Assembly (NCBI RefSeq): GCF_937999985.1
Contig: NZ_CALLDG010000182.1
Location: forward strand, 1 to 11,282
Origin: an uncultured Corynebacterium sp.
GTDB lineage: Bacteria; Actinomycetota; Actinomycetes; Mycobacteriales; Mycobacteriaceae
Length of the DNA: 11,282 nt
Direction of reading: 5' to 3'
The notes beneath the pieces were generated by a model that saw only the letters and a list, made by a program, of their open reading frames with translations, was not told the origin of the DNA and ran no database searches. Numbering within the stretch: the stretch's first letter is position 1; the number at the start of each line of letters is the position of its first letter. A program made the position numbers and the translations under genes. Below are positions 1 to 7,015 of this stretch, piece by piece.

Positions 1-302
1 ATGGTGTTCTTCGACTGGTTGGTGGCAGAGATGGTGCCAGCCGGGGTGAACTTGTCGTCGACCTTGTAGACGACGGTGCGGTAGTCCTCACCGGAGTTGC
101 ATACCGGGTGCGGGTTCAGGATGTTGGCCTTGATGTGGTCACTACCGTGGGTGGTGTTGACGATCGGCAGGGTCGGGTTGAGCTTCGGGGTCTCCGGGTA
201 GTGCTCTTCCTTGGTGATGGCGGATGCGGGAGATGCGACGGCTGCCGCAACGATGACGGCCGCAGCAGCTGCGCTTGCGCCGTTCTTCCACAGGTTCTTC
301 AT
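1..302 (-). CDS. Small exported protein of unknown function, 5' part only (cut by left edge)
   Basis: The first 100 codons are present and the stop lies outside the window. The ATG at 302-300 is preceded by a strong ribosome binding site, AAGAGGAG (318-311), 8 bases upstream, which fixes the start. Residues 1-28 form a classic Sec signal peptide: a positive start (MKNLWKNG), an Ala/Val-rich core, and an AxA-type cleavage site SPASA before ITKEE. The visible mature part is hydrophilic and contains one Cys (NPHPVCNSGEDYR). It then enters a stretch, TVVYKVDDKFTPAGTISATN, that looks like the start of a beta-rich extracellular domain. I do not recognise the family. No lipobox, LPXTG motif or membrane anchor is visible in this part. 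It is expected to be secreted or periplasmic. A long untranslated-looking region lies upstream, which suggests an individually regulated gene. The coding call is secure; the function is unknown. Confidence 0.85.
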   Translation of the reverse strand, partial: MKNLWKNGASAAAAAVIVAAAVASPASAITKEEHYPETPKLNPTLPIVNTTHGSDHIKANILNPHPVCNSGEDYRTVVYKVDDKFTPAGTISATNQSKNT

Positions 303-310
303 GTTTTGTG

Positions 311-318
311 CTCCTCTT
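311..318 (-). promoter_or_regulatory. Ribosome binding site of the exported protein gene
   Basis: AAGAGGAG on the minus strand lies 8 bases before the ATG at 302. It is the strongest Shine-Dalgarno match in the window, in contrast to the leaderless-type starts of cysQ and lipase 2. Confidence 0.75.
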
Positions 319-612
319 GCACGCCACTGGCCGAAAAGGTGCACGAGCTGGATGTCTTCCGGCTCACGCGGGATAGGGCGCATTGGTGATGCTGCGAGAA
401 TGTGCGCCGCCAGCCCAAGGGTTCTGCGAGATTTCGGCCAGGTGACTTTGGGTTTGAATCCGGTCTTAGGGGTGCCCTCCCCCGGGTGCTGCGCGGCGGA
501 TTGCGAGGGCCGCTGTGCACCCAGGCTCTGAGTGACGAGATCTAACTCTAAACCCTCAAAGCCAGGAATTGTTCGACAATCTTGCGCCTTAATGCACCGG
601 ATTCAACCCAGG

Positions 613-671
613 GTTCACCAACAATTAAGCCGCAGTTCACCAAAGGATCCTTAGTCAACCCTTAAAGGATC
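613..671. repeat. Direct repeats at exact 22-bp spacing (candidate tandem operator)
   Basis: GTTCACCAA occurs at 613-621 and 635-643. AAAGGATC occurs at 642-649 and 664-671. Both pairs are offset by exactly 22 bp, about two helical turns, so the stretch can be read as about three degenerate 22-bp units. The second unit contains a perfect 10-bp palindrome, AAGGATCCTT (643-652). A shorter symmetric element, AACCCAGGGTT (605-615), lies just beside it. The repeats sit about 310-370 bases upstream of the minus-strand exported-protein gene. That position and periodicity would suit repeated binding of a regulator on one face of the helix, but no known operator is recognised. Confidence 0.4.
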
Positions 672-943
672 ACGCAACCACTGTCGAAACAGAATTCACC
701 CTCCTGCAACCAGCCCTAGACCGCCTACTTAGGTAACCCTTGCCCCGACCACTGAAAAACCCTGGAAGACTCAACGGTCACTTCACCCGAACATTCCCAC
801 CCTTAGAAAATAAGAATAGCTGACTCTTTTGCTGACAAAATGTGTAGAAAGTCGCCCATTTCTTACATGCACGAACCAGGTCTACGTGAACTTTAGGTAA
901 ACTCTCGCGACCTGCACTTTTCCTCGCGCCACGAACATAAACC

Positions 944-961
944 ACCCCCTTTCAGGGGAGT
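944..961 (-). terminator. Possible terminator hairpin downstream of nei (distal)
   Basis: On the minus strand CCCCT-GAA-AGGGG (958-946) can fold into a short G/C-rich stem, or into a 6-bp alternative with outer A-T and C-G pairs (961-944). It is followed by GGTTTATGTT, a weak T-rich tail. It lies about 120 bases past the nei stop. The stem is short, so this is a candidate only. Confidence 0.35.
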
Positions 962-983
962 CATGGGCGCTAGCTTTAACCGT

Positions 984-1007
984 CTCGCCAGCGAGCTCAC
1001 TAGCGAG
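984..1007 (-). terminator. Hairpin downstream of nei, likely part of its 3' end
   Basis: The minus-strand RNA from 1007 to 984 can pair CTCGCTAGTG with CGCTGGCGAG around an AGCT loop, giving 10 bp that include two G-U pairs. On the plus strand those two positions would be C-A mismatches, so the fold is stable only in minus-strand RNA. This fits a transcript running out of nei, whose stop is 73 bases upstream. There is no T-run directly after it, so it may be a processing or stabilising hairpin rather than an intrinsic terminator. Confidence 0.4.
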
Positions 1008-1079
1008 CCGCCCGGTGAACTCACCCGCAAGCTCCCCGCCTCGCCGCTGTCCAGCTTTTAACCTGCCTCAGCAAGAATC

Positions 1080-1925
1080 TCAGCGCTCCTGGCAGCTCGG
1101 GCACCACCAGATGATCCGCTCCAACTCCGCCGAATCCAAATCCGGATCCCCGCCAGCCCAGCGCCCACCCAGCGTCGCCTGCTGAATCGCCGCCCCGCAC
1201 CGCCGGCACGCCTTACCCGCACGCCCGAACACCCAGTTACCCTGTCCGGCCCGCCGGTCGCCAGTGAAAACGCGGTGTGGCTCAAGGCGGTTGTCCCACA
1301 TCACTCTTCGCGCCAGGTCGATTGTTTTGGTGACGCCCACTTCTCCCGCCTGCCCCACCTTCACCTCCGGGTGCATTCCCACTAGAAACATCACCTCGGC
1401 GCGGTATTCGTTGCCGATCCCAGCCACGTTCTTCTGGTCCAAGAGTGCGGCGCCCAGAGTTCTTTCCGGACGTTGCATGATCCGTGCAATGGCCTCTTGC
1501 CTGCCGTCGACCTCCCAGTCTTCCGCCAGGATGTCCGATCCCAGGTGCGCGATGACTTGCGGATAGTCCGCGGATCTGAACACCCGCACGAAGCCGAGGT
1601 CGTGCCCTACGATCTCGATCTCCTCACCACCGGCGTGCTGGGGGCTAAAACGCAGCACAATGCGTGCGCTATAGCCGGGTCTACGCCAACGCTGCCCCGC
1701 GCGATGAATCGCCCACACGCCTTCCATCTTCAAGTGCGTGTGGATCACCCTCTCGCCGATATGCATAAACAGGTGTTTGCCGTAGGGCCACACTCGTTGG
1801 ACTTGCTCGCCGTCGAAGCTCTCTGTTGCAAAGCGAGGCACCCGGATGTCGGTATGCCGCACCGTCCGCCCCGTCATCCATTGCATACGGTTGGAGAGCT
1901 GGAGTACGGAGTCACCCTCAGGCAC
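1080..1925 (-). CDS. nei: Fpg/Nei-family DNA glycosylase/AP lyase (endonuclease VIII, Nei2 type)
   Basis: A bifunctional glycosylase that removes oxidised, mainly pyrimidine, bases and cuts the abasic site. The 281-residue protein has the full family layout. The N-terminal catalytic segment is MPEGD, with Pro2 as nucleophile and Glu3. The conserved Lys50 lies in WPYGKHLF. The H2TH domain spans about residues 155-190 and includes the GIGNEYRAE signature with Asn172. The C-terminal zinc finger is C240-x2-C243 and C275-x2-C278, with the family's loop arginine as R270 five residues before C275. The start is GTG at 1925, because it places Pro at position 2 once Met is removed, which catalysis requires. 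It overlaps the end of lhr by 8 bases, with AAGGGG about 11 bases upstream, so the two are probably co-transcribed and translationally coupled. In Mycobacterium tuberculosis lhr (Rv3296) is likewise next to nei (Rv3297), which supports the Nei2 assignment over Fpg. Confidence 0.93.
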   Translation of the reverse strand: MPEGDSVLQLSNRMQWMTGRTVRHTDIRVPRFATESFDGEQVQRVWPYGKHLFMHIGERVIHTHLKMEGVWAIHRAGQRWRRPGYSARIVLRFSPQHAGGEEIEIVGHDLGFVRVFRSADYPQVIAHLGSDILAEDWEVDGRQEAIARIMQRPERTLGAALLDQKNVAGIGNEYRAEVMFLVGMHPEVKVGQAGEVGVTKTIDLARRVMWDNRLEPHRVFTGDRRAGQGNWVFGRAGKACRRCGAAIQQATLGGRWAGGDPDLDSAELERIIWWCPSCQER

Positions 1926-4900
1926 GGATACTCAGCCCCTTCGGAGTCAGGCGTGCACCTGCAGTCACCCAATCTGTCGTCGCAATGTCCATCACCGAGA
2001 AACCATTGACCTTCTCGATGATCACGGGGCTCAACCGTCCGGCGCGGATGGCCTCCTTGAGAGTCCCGACCACCAGATCGATCTGCGGGGCTGGGGCGCC
2101 GAGCTCGGCAGACGTGGCGTCACCAAAATCGGGCCGAGCAAAAAGAACCACGTTTTTAGCACTGCGAGAGACATACGCCTCGGCGCGACCAGCGGCGATG
2201 ATGATCATCGCACCAGCTGTGCGTGTGGGCGCCATACCTTCGCCGGCCGAGCGTGAGACCTCCGGCCAAGGCAGCGTGGAGCCGAACGGGTTCGCGGGGT
2301 CCAGGACGGAAAGCAGCTGGGGTGCATGCTCTGGCATAGCCACTCCGCGTGCGCCAGTGCTACCGCCAACACCGCCAACGCCAGCACCGTCACTGTGCCC
2401 GTTCCCGTGCCCGTTCCCGAGCCCGTTTCCGCGCCCGTCCTGCGCCCGCCGGAGCTGGGAAATCACGTCACGCGGGGCGAACTGCGCCCCGCCCAGACCT
2501 TCGACGATGTAGCCGCGCAGAACTTCGCCGGAATCCTCCCAGGCGCTCAGCGTCCGATACGCCTCGGCGAACCCCCCGGCGGCCTTTTCCGCTACGACCG
2601 CCCCGCGGGTGACCACGGCGTAGCGGTCGATCCAAGCTTCGGAGCGCACCAGGGCCAGCTCCGCGGCGTCGGCAGGGGCTTCTAGCTCCTCTGCAACACC
2701 GACCCCAGCGCCGTACACCGCCGACCACCGCCCCGGCACCGACGAATGCGCGTTCATCGACCGTCGCGCCGCCCGCGCAAATCCGCTGCGTCCCATCCGC
2801 ACCCGGCGCGCCGACCCGCGCCCCTGGTTCCGGCGGGGCGCTCGGTGAGCCTGCTTGCCCGTGGAGCCGGCCTCCACCAGCCGCGCCCGCAAAGCCGCGA
2901 AACTATCGGGCGCAACCAACCCGGCATCGAATAGCTCCCACAGCGCCGCATCTACCTCCGCGTGATCCGCCCCCGTCGCCGCCTGCAACTCGGCCGCCAG
3001 AAACGCGCCGCCACGCTGCAGGTGCTCGAGGATCTGTGTGGCCACCATGCCCAAGGTGGTCGCTGTATCTTTATGGACGCCACGTTCCAGCCCCTCCCCG
3101 CCTTCCATCAGGTACTCAGCCATGTCCGCGGGCACGAAGCTCACCCAGGCATCCTTGGCACCGGCTTGTCCGGCACCGACGGCGAGAATCTCGCCGGTGC
3201 TGAGCAGCTCGTCCAGGTCTCCCGGCTGATAGTCCGGGATGCGCGCGGGCAGCACCAAGGTTTCCCACGCGCTGGCGGGGATCGGCACCCCGGCGAGCTG
3301 TTCCAGGGCACTGGCGAGCTCCTCGCGCTGCATCTGGCCAAGACCATGCCAGTCGGCTAGGAACTGTGCGTAGGTCTGCTGGGTCACCGGCTCCAGCGAT
3401 CCGCGCGCAGCAGCCAGGGTTGCCGACCGGAGGCGGCGGAGCATCCCCGTATCCACGTATTGCATTTCCGCCTGTGCATCCGCGCTGGTGGGGGCAGGGG
3501 CGCCACTAGTGCCACTCGGGCCATCAGACCCACTGAAAGAATCACCCAGATAGACAAAATGCCCCGCCCTCAAACGGCGCTGGTTGCCCGTACCTCGCGT
3601 GCCCTGTGCGCCCTGTGCGCCCTGCGCTCCCTCTGCCCAGCGGGCCAGCAGTGCGTCGGCGGTCGCGCGCCCCAGGCCGAACTCAGCAGCGGCCTCGGTG
3701 GCAGTCGTGGGCCCGCGGTTCTTCATCCACCGCAGCAACAGTTGGTCGATGGCATTGTCTAGCTGGTCCACCTGTTCGGCGGCGATGGCCACGCCGGGCA
3801 GCACGGGCACGCCCAGGCCGTCGCGCAGCAGGGGCATGTCCTCGACCGCGCCGAGCTTTAGCTGCCCGCCGAAGTGCACCTCCATCAAGCGCGTGGGAAC
3901 CAACTCCCGCAGCTGCGCGAGGCTATCCTCCACCGTCCCGGCCCAGGGTTCGATGCGCTCGCGCACGCCGTCCAGGCTGAGCGGCCCCAGGGCGCGCAGC
4001 ATATCCACGGCCTGCTCCACACTCGTAGCCTGGCGCCCCTCGGCCAGCCACTGGGCGGCGTCAACCACCCGGCGGACCGCAGCCGGGTCCAGGGCCATGC
4101 CCTCCTCCCGGGTGCCCAGCACCTTTGCCAGCAACGCGGGATCCACTGCCAGGGCGGCGGCGCGCTCGGCGGAATCGCCCTCGTACATGAAGGCACTGGT
4201 GTAGGTGAACAGCAGCGATTCGGCAAATGCGCTCGGAGCCTCCGTGGTGACCTCCGCCAGGCGCACATCCCGCTGCCCCAGGTTCGCCACCAGCGCCTTC
4301 AGGAAGTCCAGGTTGTAGACGTCGTGCACGCACTCGCGCATCGTCTCCACCATCACCGGAAACTCGGGGTGTTCCCGGGCAACATCCAGCAGCTGGGCGG
4401 CACGCTGGCGTTGCTGCCACAGCGGCTGGCGCTTGCCGGGATTGCGGCGCGGCAGCAACAAAGCCCGGGCGGCGCATTCGCGGAAGCGGGCCGCAAACAA
4501 CGCGGAGGAACCGACCTCCTCCATCACATCCGCCAAAGTGGCTTCCGCCCGCTCGGCGCCGCTGTAGCCCTCGCCCAGCAGCAACTCCATGCCCGGCGGT
4601 TCGTCTGAATAAGGCAGGCGGAGCACCATGCCGTCATCCCCGGCCACGGCCATCGCATCAATCCCCGTCCGGCGATTCAGCTCCGCCCCTAGCGCCAGCG
4701 CCCACGGCGCGTTCACTCCACGGCCGAAGGGAGTGTGCACCACTACGCGCCAGTCGCCGATGTCGTCGCGGAAGCGCTCGATCAGCACGGTTCGCTCGTC
4801 CGGGATGATCCCGGCGGTTTCCTTCTGCTCCTGGTAGTAGGCATCCAGGTTGGCGCGGGTGTGGGCGTCCAAAAAATCGGCCGAGCGAATGTCCTCCAAA

Positions 4901-6981
4901 GTGCCAGAGCCCCAAGTACGGCGGTTCTCGCCGATGGCCTGGCCGAGCTCCACGGGGCGGCCCGCAGCATCGCCCACCCAGAACGGCAGGCGACCCGTGT
5001 GGCCGGCGGCGGGGGCAACAATCACCTGGTCGCGGTTTATTTCCAGGATGCGCCAGCTGCTCGCGCCCAGGGTGAATACGTCGCCGACGCGGGACTCGTA
5101 GACCATCTCCTCGTCCAGCTCGCCGACCCGGCGGGCGCCGTCGTTTTCCCCGGCGGCCAGGAACACTCCAAACATGCCGCGGTCCGGGATGGTGCCGCCG
5201 CTGGTCACCGCCAGGCGTTGCGCTCCGGGGCGGGCTTCCAGGGTGCCGGCCATGGGGTCGTAGATCGCGCGGGCCTTCAGATCCGCGAAGTCGGTGGATG
5301 GGTAGCGGCCGCTGATCATCTCGATCACTCCGTCGAAGGCCTCGCGCGGCAGCGTGGCATAGGGGTGCGCGCGGCGGACGACGCGCCACCACTCCTCGAC
5401 GTCCAGCAAACCCGCACCGGCTTGCACGCTCGCCGCCACGGTGTGCTGCGCCAGCACGTCCAGCGCATTATGCACCACGTGCAGCGGCTCCAGCTCCCCC
5501 TTTAGCAGCCGATCCACCACAACCACCGCGGCTTCGGCATCCTGCTTATGCAGCGGGTAGATCGTCGCGTGGCTGGTCGCGCCCACGGTGTGCCCGGCGC
5601 GGCCGCACCGCTGCACCGCCGAAGCCACCGACGGCGGCGCGCCGACCTGCACCACGTGATCCACCAGACCCATGTCAATGCCCAGTTCCAGGGAGCTCGT
5701 CGCCACCACGCAGCGCAGCTCGCCAGACTTCAGCGCCGCCTCGATGTCGGCGCGCTCGTCTTTGGAAACCGAACCGTGGTGCGCCCGCGCGACGCCCGCC
5801 CCGTCCATCCCCCGCACAGCCCCGGACTGCGCCATCATCTGCGCCGGGTCGCGCCTGGTCGGGGCGGCCAGCGCATCCGGATCGTGCTCCTTGGCCCATT
5901 CCTCGTTCACCGCCCCGGTCAGCCGCTCCGCCGCGCGCCGGGAGTTCACAAACACCAACGTGGAGCGATTCTCCATCACCTGCTGGTAGATCGCGCGCTG
6001 TACGTGCGGCCACACGCTTTTCTGCTGCGGCAGCGCAGATTCCTTATCCACCCCGCTCGCCACGCGCGCCCCCGACCCGGCCTGGGTGCTGCCGCCCACC
6101 CCTTCGCCGATGAGGCTGGGGCCGAGCAGTGCCTCGTCTATCGGCGCTTCTGTTTCTTTTTCTGACGCCCCCTCAGACTCCGTCACCTCATACTCAGCCA
6201 GCGCAACGTCCTCTACCGCCGGAGGATCCTGGAAGTCCTCCACCACGCTGGTCACCTGCACATCCCAGGATTTCGGCTGCTCGGGGTTTACCACCGTCAC
6301 CGGGCGGTCGCCTCCCAAGAAGCTGGCGACCTTATCCACGGGGTTCACCGTCGCCGACAGGCCGATGCGCTGGACTGCCTGGCCCGTCAGCATCTCCAAC
6401 CTCTCCAGCGACAGAGCCAGGTGCGTGCCGCGCTTCGTACCGGCCACCGCGTGCACCTCGTCCACAATCGCGGTGTCCACATTCGCCAGCGTGGCCGCTG
6501 CCTTGCTGGTCAGCATCAGGTACAGCGATTCGGGCGTGGTCACCAGAATCTCTGGCGGATTGCGTAGCAGTTTAGAACGTTCCGACTGCGGGGTGTCCCC
6601 GCTGCGCACGCCCACCCGCACCGGGGCGGCGGTCTCCCCCATCGCGTCGGCCACCCGCGCAATGCCAGCCAGCGGAGCCGCCAGGTTTCGGCTGACGTCT
6701 ACGCCCAGTGCTTTCAGCGGGGAGATGTACAAAACCTTGGTGGGACTTGATTTTTCAGGCGTGGGGGCGTCATTAAAAAAAGATCCCCCAGAAAGTCGCG
6801 ACAGCGACCACAAAAATGCCGCCAGGGTTTTGCCCGAACCCGTCGGCGCCACCACTAAAGCATTCTGACCTGCGGAGATAGCCCGCCATGCCTGCGTTTG
6901 CACAATCGTCGGCTCGGCGAAAACGTCTCGGAACCACGCTGCAACGGGGGCATAAAAGGAATCCAGCGGGTCAACAGCCAT
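1918..6981 (-). CDS. lhr: Lhr-family superfamily 2 DNA/RNA-DNA helicase
   Basis: A large ATP-dependent 3'-to-5' translocase; bacterial Lhr proteins unwind RNA:DNA and DNA duplexes in repair. The 1687-residue protein has Q30, Walker A APTGSGKT (45-52), the Lhr-type DEVH box (174-177), SAT (209-211), motif V ATSSLELGID (427-436) and motif VI QRCGRAGH (457-464). These are followed by the winged-helix and Lhr-core region. A long C-terminal domain ends in the conserved VVEGLG...DPANPFGSTLPWP segment. It is longer than the roughly 1510-1540 residues of M. tuberculosis and E. coli Lhr. Part of the excess lies in an acidic insert between the RecA domains (about 255-325) and in repeat-containing linkers near 1116-1127 and 1505-1530. 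The start is placed at ATG 6981 (MAVDPLDSFYAP), which sits the usual distance before the helicase core. The frame stays open upstream to 7506, but that part is antisense to cysQ and unlike Lhr. There is no clear Shine-Dalgarno; a short-leader transcript from the shared divergent promoter is likely. Confidence 0.94.
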   Translation of the reverse strand: MAVDPLDSFYAPVAAWFRDVFAEPTIVQTQAWRAISAGQNALVVAPTGSGKTLAAFLWSLSRLSGGSFFNDAPTPEKSSPTKVLYISPLKALGVDVSRNLAAPLAGIARVADAMGETAAPVRVGVRSGDTPQSERSKLLRNPPEILVTTPESLYLMLTSKAAATLANVDTAIVDEVHAVAGTKRGTHLALSLERLEMLTGQAVQRIGLSATVNPVDKVASFLGGDRPVTVVNPEQPKSWDVQVTSVVEDFQDPPAVEDVALAEYEVTESEGASEKETEAPIDEALLGPSLIGEGVGGSTQAGSGARVASGVDKESALPQQKSVWPHVQRAIYQQVMENRSTLVFVNSRRAAERLTGAVNEEWAKEHDPDALAAPTRRDPAQMMAQSGAVRGMDGAGVARAHHGSVSKDERADIEAALKSGELRCVVATSSLELGIDMGLVDHVVQVGAPPSVASAVQRCGRAGHTVGATSHATIYPLHKQDAEAAVVVVDRLLKGELEPLHVVHNALDVLAQHTVAASVQAGAGLLDVEEWWRVVRRAHPYATLPREAFDGVIEMISGRYPSTDFADLKARAIYDPMAGTLEARPGAQRLAVTSGGTIPDRGMFGVFLAAGENDGARRVGELDEEMVYESRVGDVFTLGASSWRILEINRDQVIVAPAAGHTGRLPFWVGDAAGRPVELGQAIGENRRTWGSGTLEDIRSADFLDAHTRANLDAYYQEQKETAGIIPDERTVLIERFRDDIGDWRVVVHTPFGRGVNAPWALALGAELNRRTGIDAMAVAGDDGMVLRLPYSDEPPGMELLLGEGYSGAERAEATLADVMEEVGSSALFAARFRECAARALLLPRRNPGKRQPLWQQRQRAAQLLDVAREHPEFPVMVETMRECVHDVYNLDFLKALVANLGQRDVRLAEVTTEAPSAFAESLLFTYTSAFMYEGDSAERAAALAVDPALLAKVLGTREEGMALDPAAVRRVVDAAQWLAEGRQATSVEQAVDMLRALGPLSLDGVRERIEPWAGTVEDSLAQLRELVPTRLMEVHFGGQLKLGAVEDMPLLRDGLGVPVLPGVAIAAEQVDQLDNAIDQLLLRWMKNRGPTTATEAAAEFGLGRATADALLARWAEGAQGAQGAQGTRGTGNQRRLRAGHFVYLGDSFSGSDGPSGTSGAPAPTSADAQAEMQYVDTGMLRRLRSATLAAARGSLEPVTQQTYAQFLADWHGLGQMQREELASALEQLAGVPIPASAWETLVLPARIPDYQPGDLDELLSTGEILAVGAGQAGAKDAWVSFVPADMAEYLMEGGEGLERGVHKDTATTLGMVATQILEHLQRGGAFLAAELQAATGADHAEVDAALWELFDAGLVAPDSFAALRARLVEAGSTGKQAHRAPRRNQGRGSARRVRMGRSGFARAARRSMNAHSSVPGRWSAVYGAGVGVAEELEAPADAAELALVRSEAWIDRYAVVTRGAVVAEKAAGGFAEAYRTLSAWEDSGEVLRGYIVEGLGGAQFAPRDVISQLRRAQDGRGNGLGNGHGNGHSDGAGVGGVGGSTGARGVAMPEHAPQLLSVLDPANPFGSTLPWPEVSRSAGEGMAPTRTAGAMIIIAAGRAEAYVSRSAKNVVLFARPDFGDATSAELGAPAPQIDLVVGTLKEAIRAGRLSPVIIEKVNGFSVMDIATTDWVTAGARLTPKGLSIRA
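2362..2379. repeat. 9-bp tandem duplication in the lhr C-terminal linker
   Basis: ACCGCCAAC is present twice back to back (2362-2370, 2371-2379) and encodes VGG-VGG in Lhr. It lies only 18 bases from the 12-bp repeat block, within the same glycine-rich linker. Confidence 0.7.
2398..2445. repeat. Four 12-bp tandem units in lhr (Gly-Asn-rich linker)
   Basis: The units start at 2398, 2410, 2422 and 2434: CCCGTTCCCGTG, CCCGTTCCCGAG, CCCGTTTCCGCG and a degenerate CCCGTCCTGCGC. In Lhr they encode a four-residue G-[R/L/H]-G-N repeat around residues 1513-1528. This is an in-frame minisatellite that can change in number without a frameshift, and probably a flexible linker before the last C-terminal domain. 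Confidence 0.75.
3601..3636. repeat. Four 9-bp tandem units in lhr (GAQ repeat)
   Basis: GCCCTGTGC (3601-3609, 3610-3618), GCCCTGCGC (3619-3627) and TCCCTCTGC (3628-3636) are in frame and encode EGAQGAQGAQG around residues 1116-1127. They follow a winged-helix-like segment and lead into a second disordered stretch rich in Gly, Ser, Ala and Pro. Confidence 0.75.
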
Positions 6982-7002
6982 GTGACCATTTAAACAGACC
7001 GC

Positions 7003-7009
7003 TAAAGTA
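7003..7009. promoter_or_regulatory. Shared symmetric -10 element of divergent lhr and cysQ promoters
   Basis: Only 34 bases separate the two start codons. On the plus strand TAAAGT (7003-7008) fits the actinobacterial -10 pattern TANNNT and ends 7 bases before the cysQ ATG, so the transcript would begin at the A of the start codon (leaderless). On the minus strand the same bases read TACTTT (7009-7004), placing a start near 6996 and a leader of about 14 bases for lhr. Neither strand has a good -35. cysQ has no Shine-Dalgarno, consistent with leaderless translation. Confidence 0.5.
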
Positions 7010-7015
7010 AGAACT

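Larger units (their letters stand above)
303..1079. other. Long intergenic region, A/T-richer in its middle, no convincing gene
   Basis: This stretch separates the nei stop from the start of the small exported protein, both on the minus strand. The section from about 540 to 940 is clearly less G/C-rich than the genes around it and is broken by stop codons in all frames, so it is probably regulatory. For the minus-strand gene at 302, the best -10 candidates I see are TAGAGT (550-545) or TTAGAT (545-540), which would give a leader of over 200 bases, and TATTCT further upstream near 815-820. None has a good -35, so no promoter is asserted. The region also holds direct repeats and hairpins that are listed separately. 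No tRNA-like structure or riboswitch was recognised. Confidence 0.6.

Noticed and set aside
299..520. 73-codon minus-strand open frame overlapping the start of the exported protein gene
   Set aside because: Arg/Pro/Ser-rich chance composition, no ribosome binding site, and it overlaps the ribosome binding site and start of the real gene in another frame.
840..896. 18-codon plus-strand open frame starting at ATG 840
   Set aside because: No ribosome binding site or convincing promoter, no recognisable features, and a frame of this length is expected by chance in an A/T-richer stretch.
727..905. TTAGGTAA at about 729 and 892 as DtxR-like iron-box halves
   Set aside because: Only one half of the 19-bp DtxR consensus fits (about 11 of 19 positions at the first site); too weak without a genome-wide matrix search.
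3874..4608. Long plus-strand open frames opposite lhr
   Set aside because: They are antisense shadows of lhr, whose codon pattern and domain motifs are continuous; their composition is Arg/Ala/Gln-rich with no domain.
6981..6996. TGTGA...ACA as a GlxR (Crp-type) site in the lhr-cysQ divergent region
   Set aside because: Only 8 of 12 informative positions match and the right half is poor; it also overlaps the lhr start codon.
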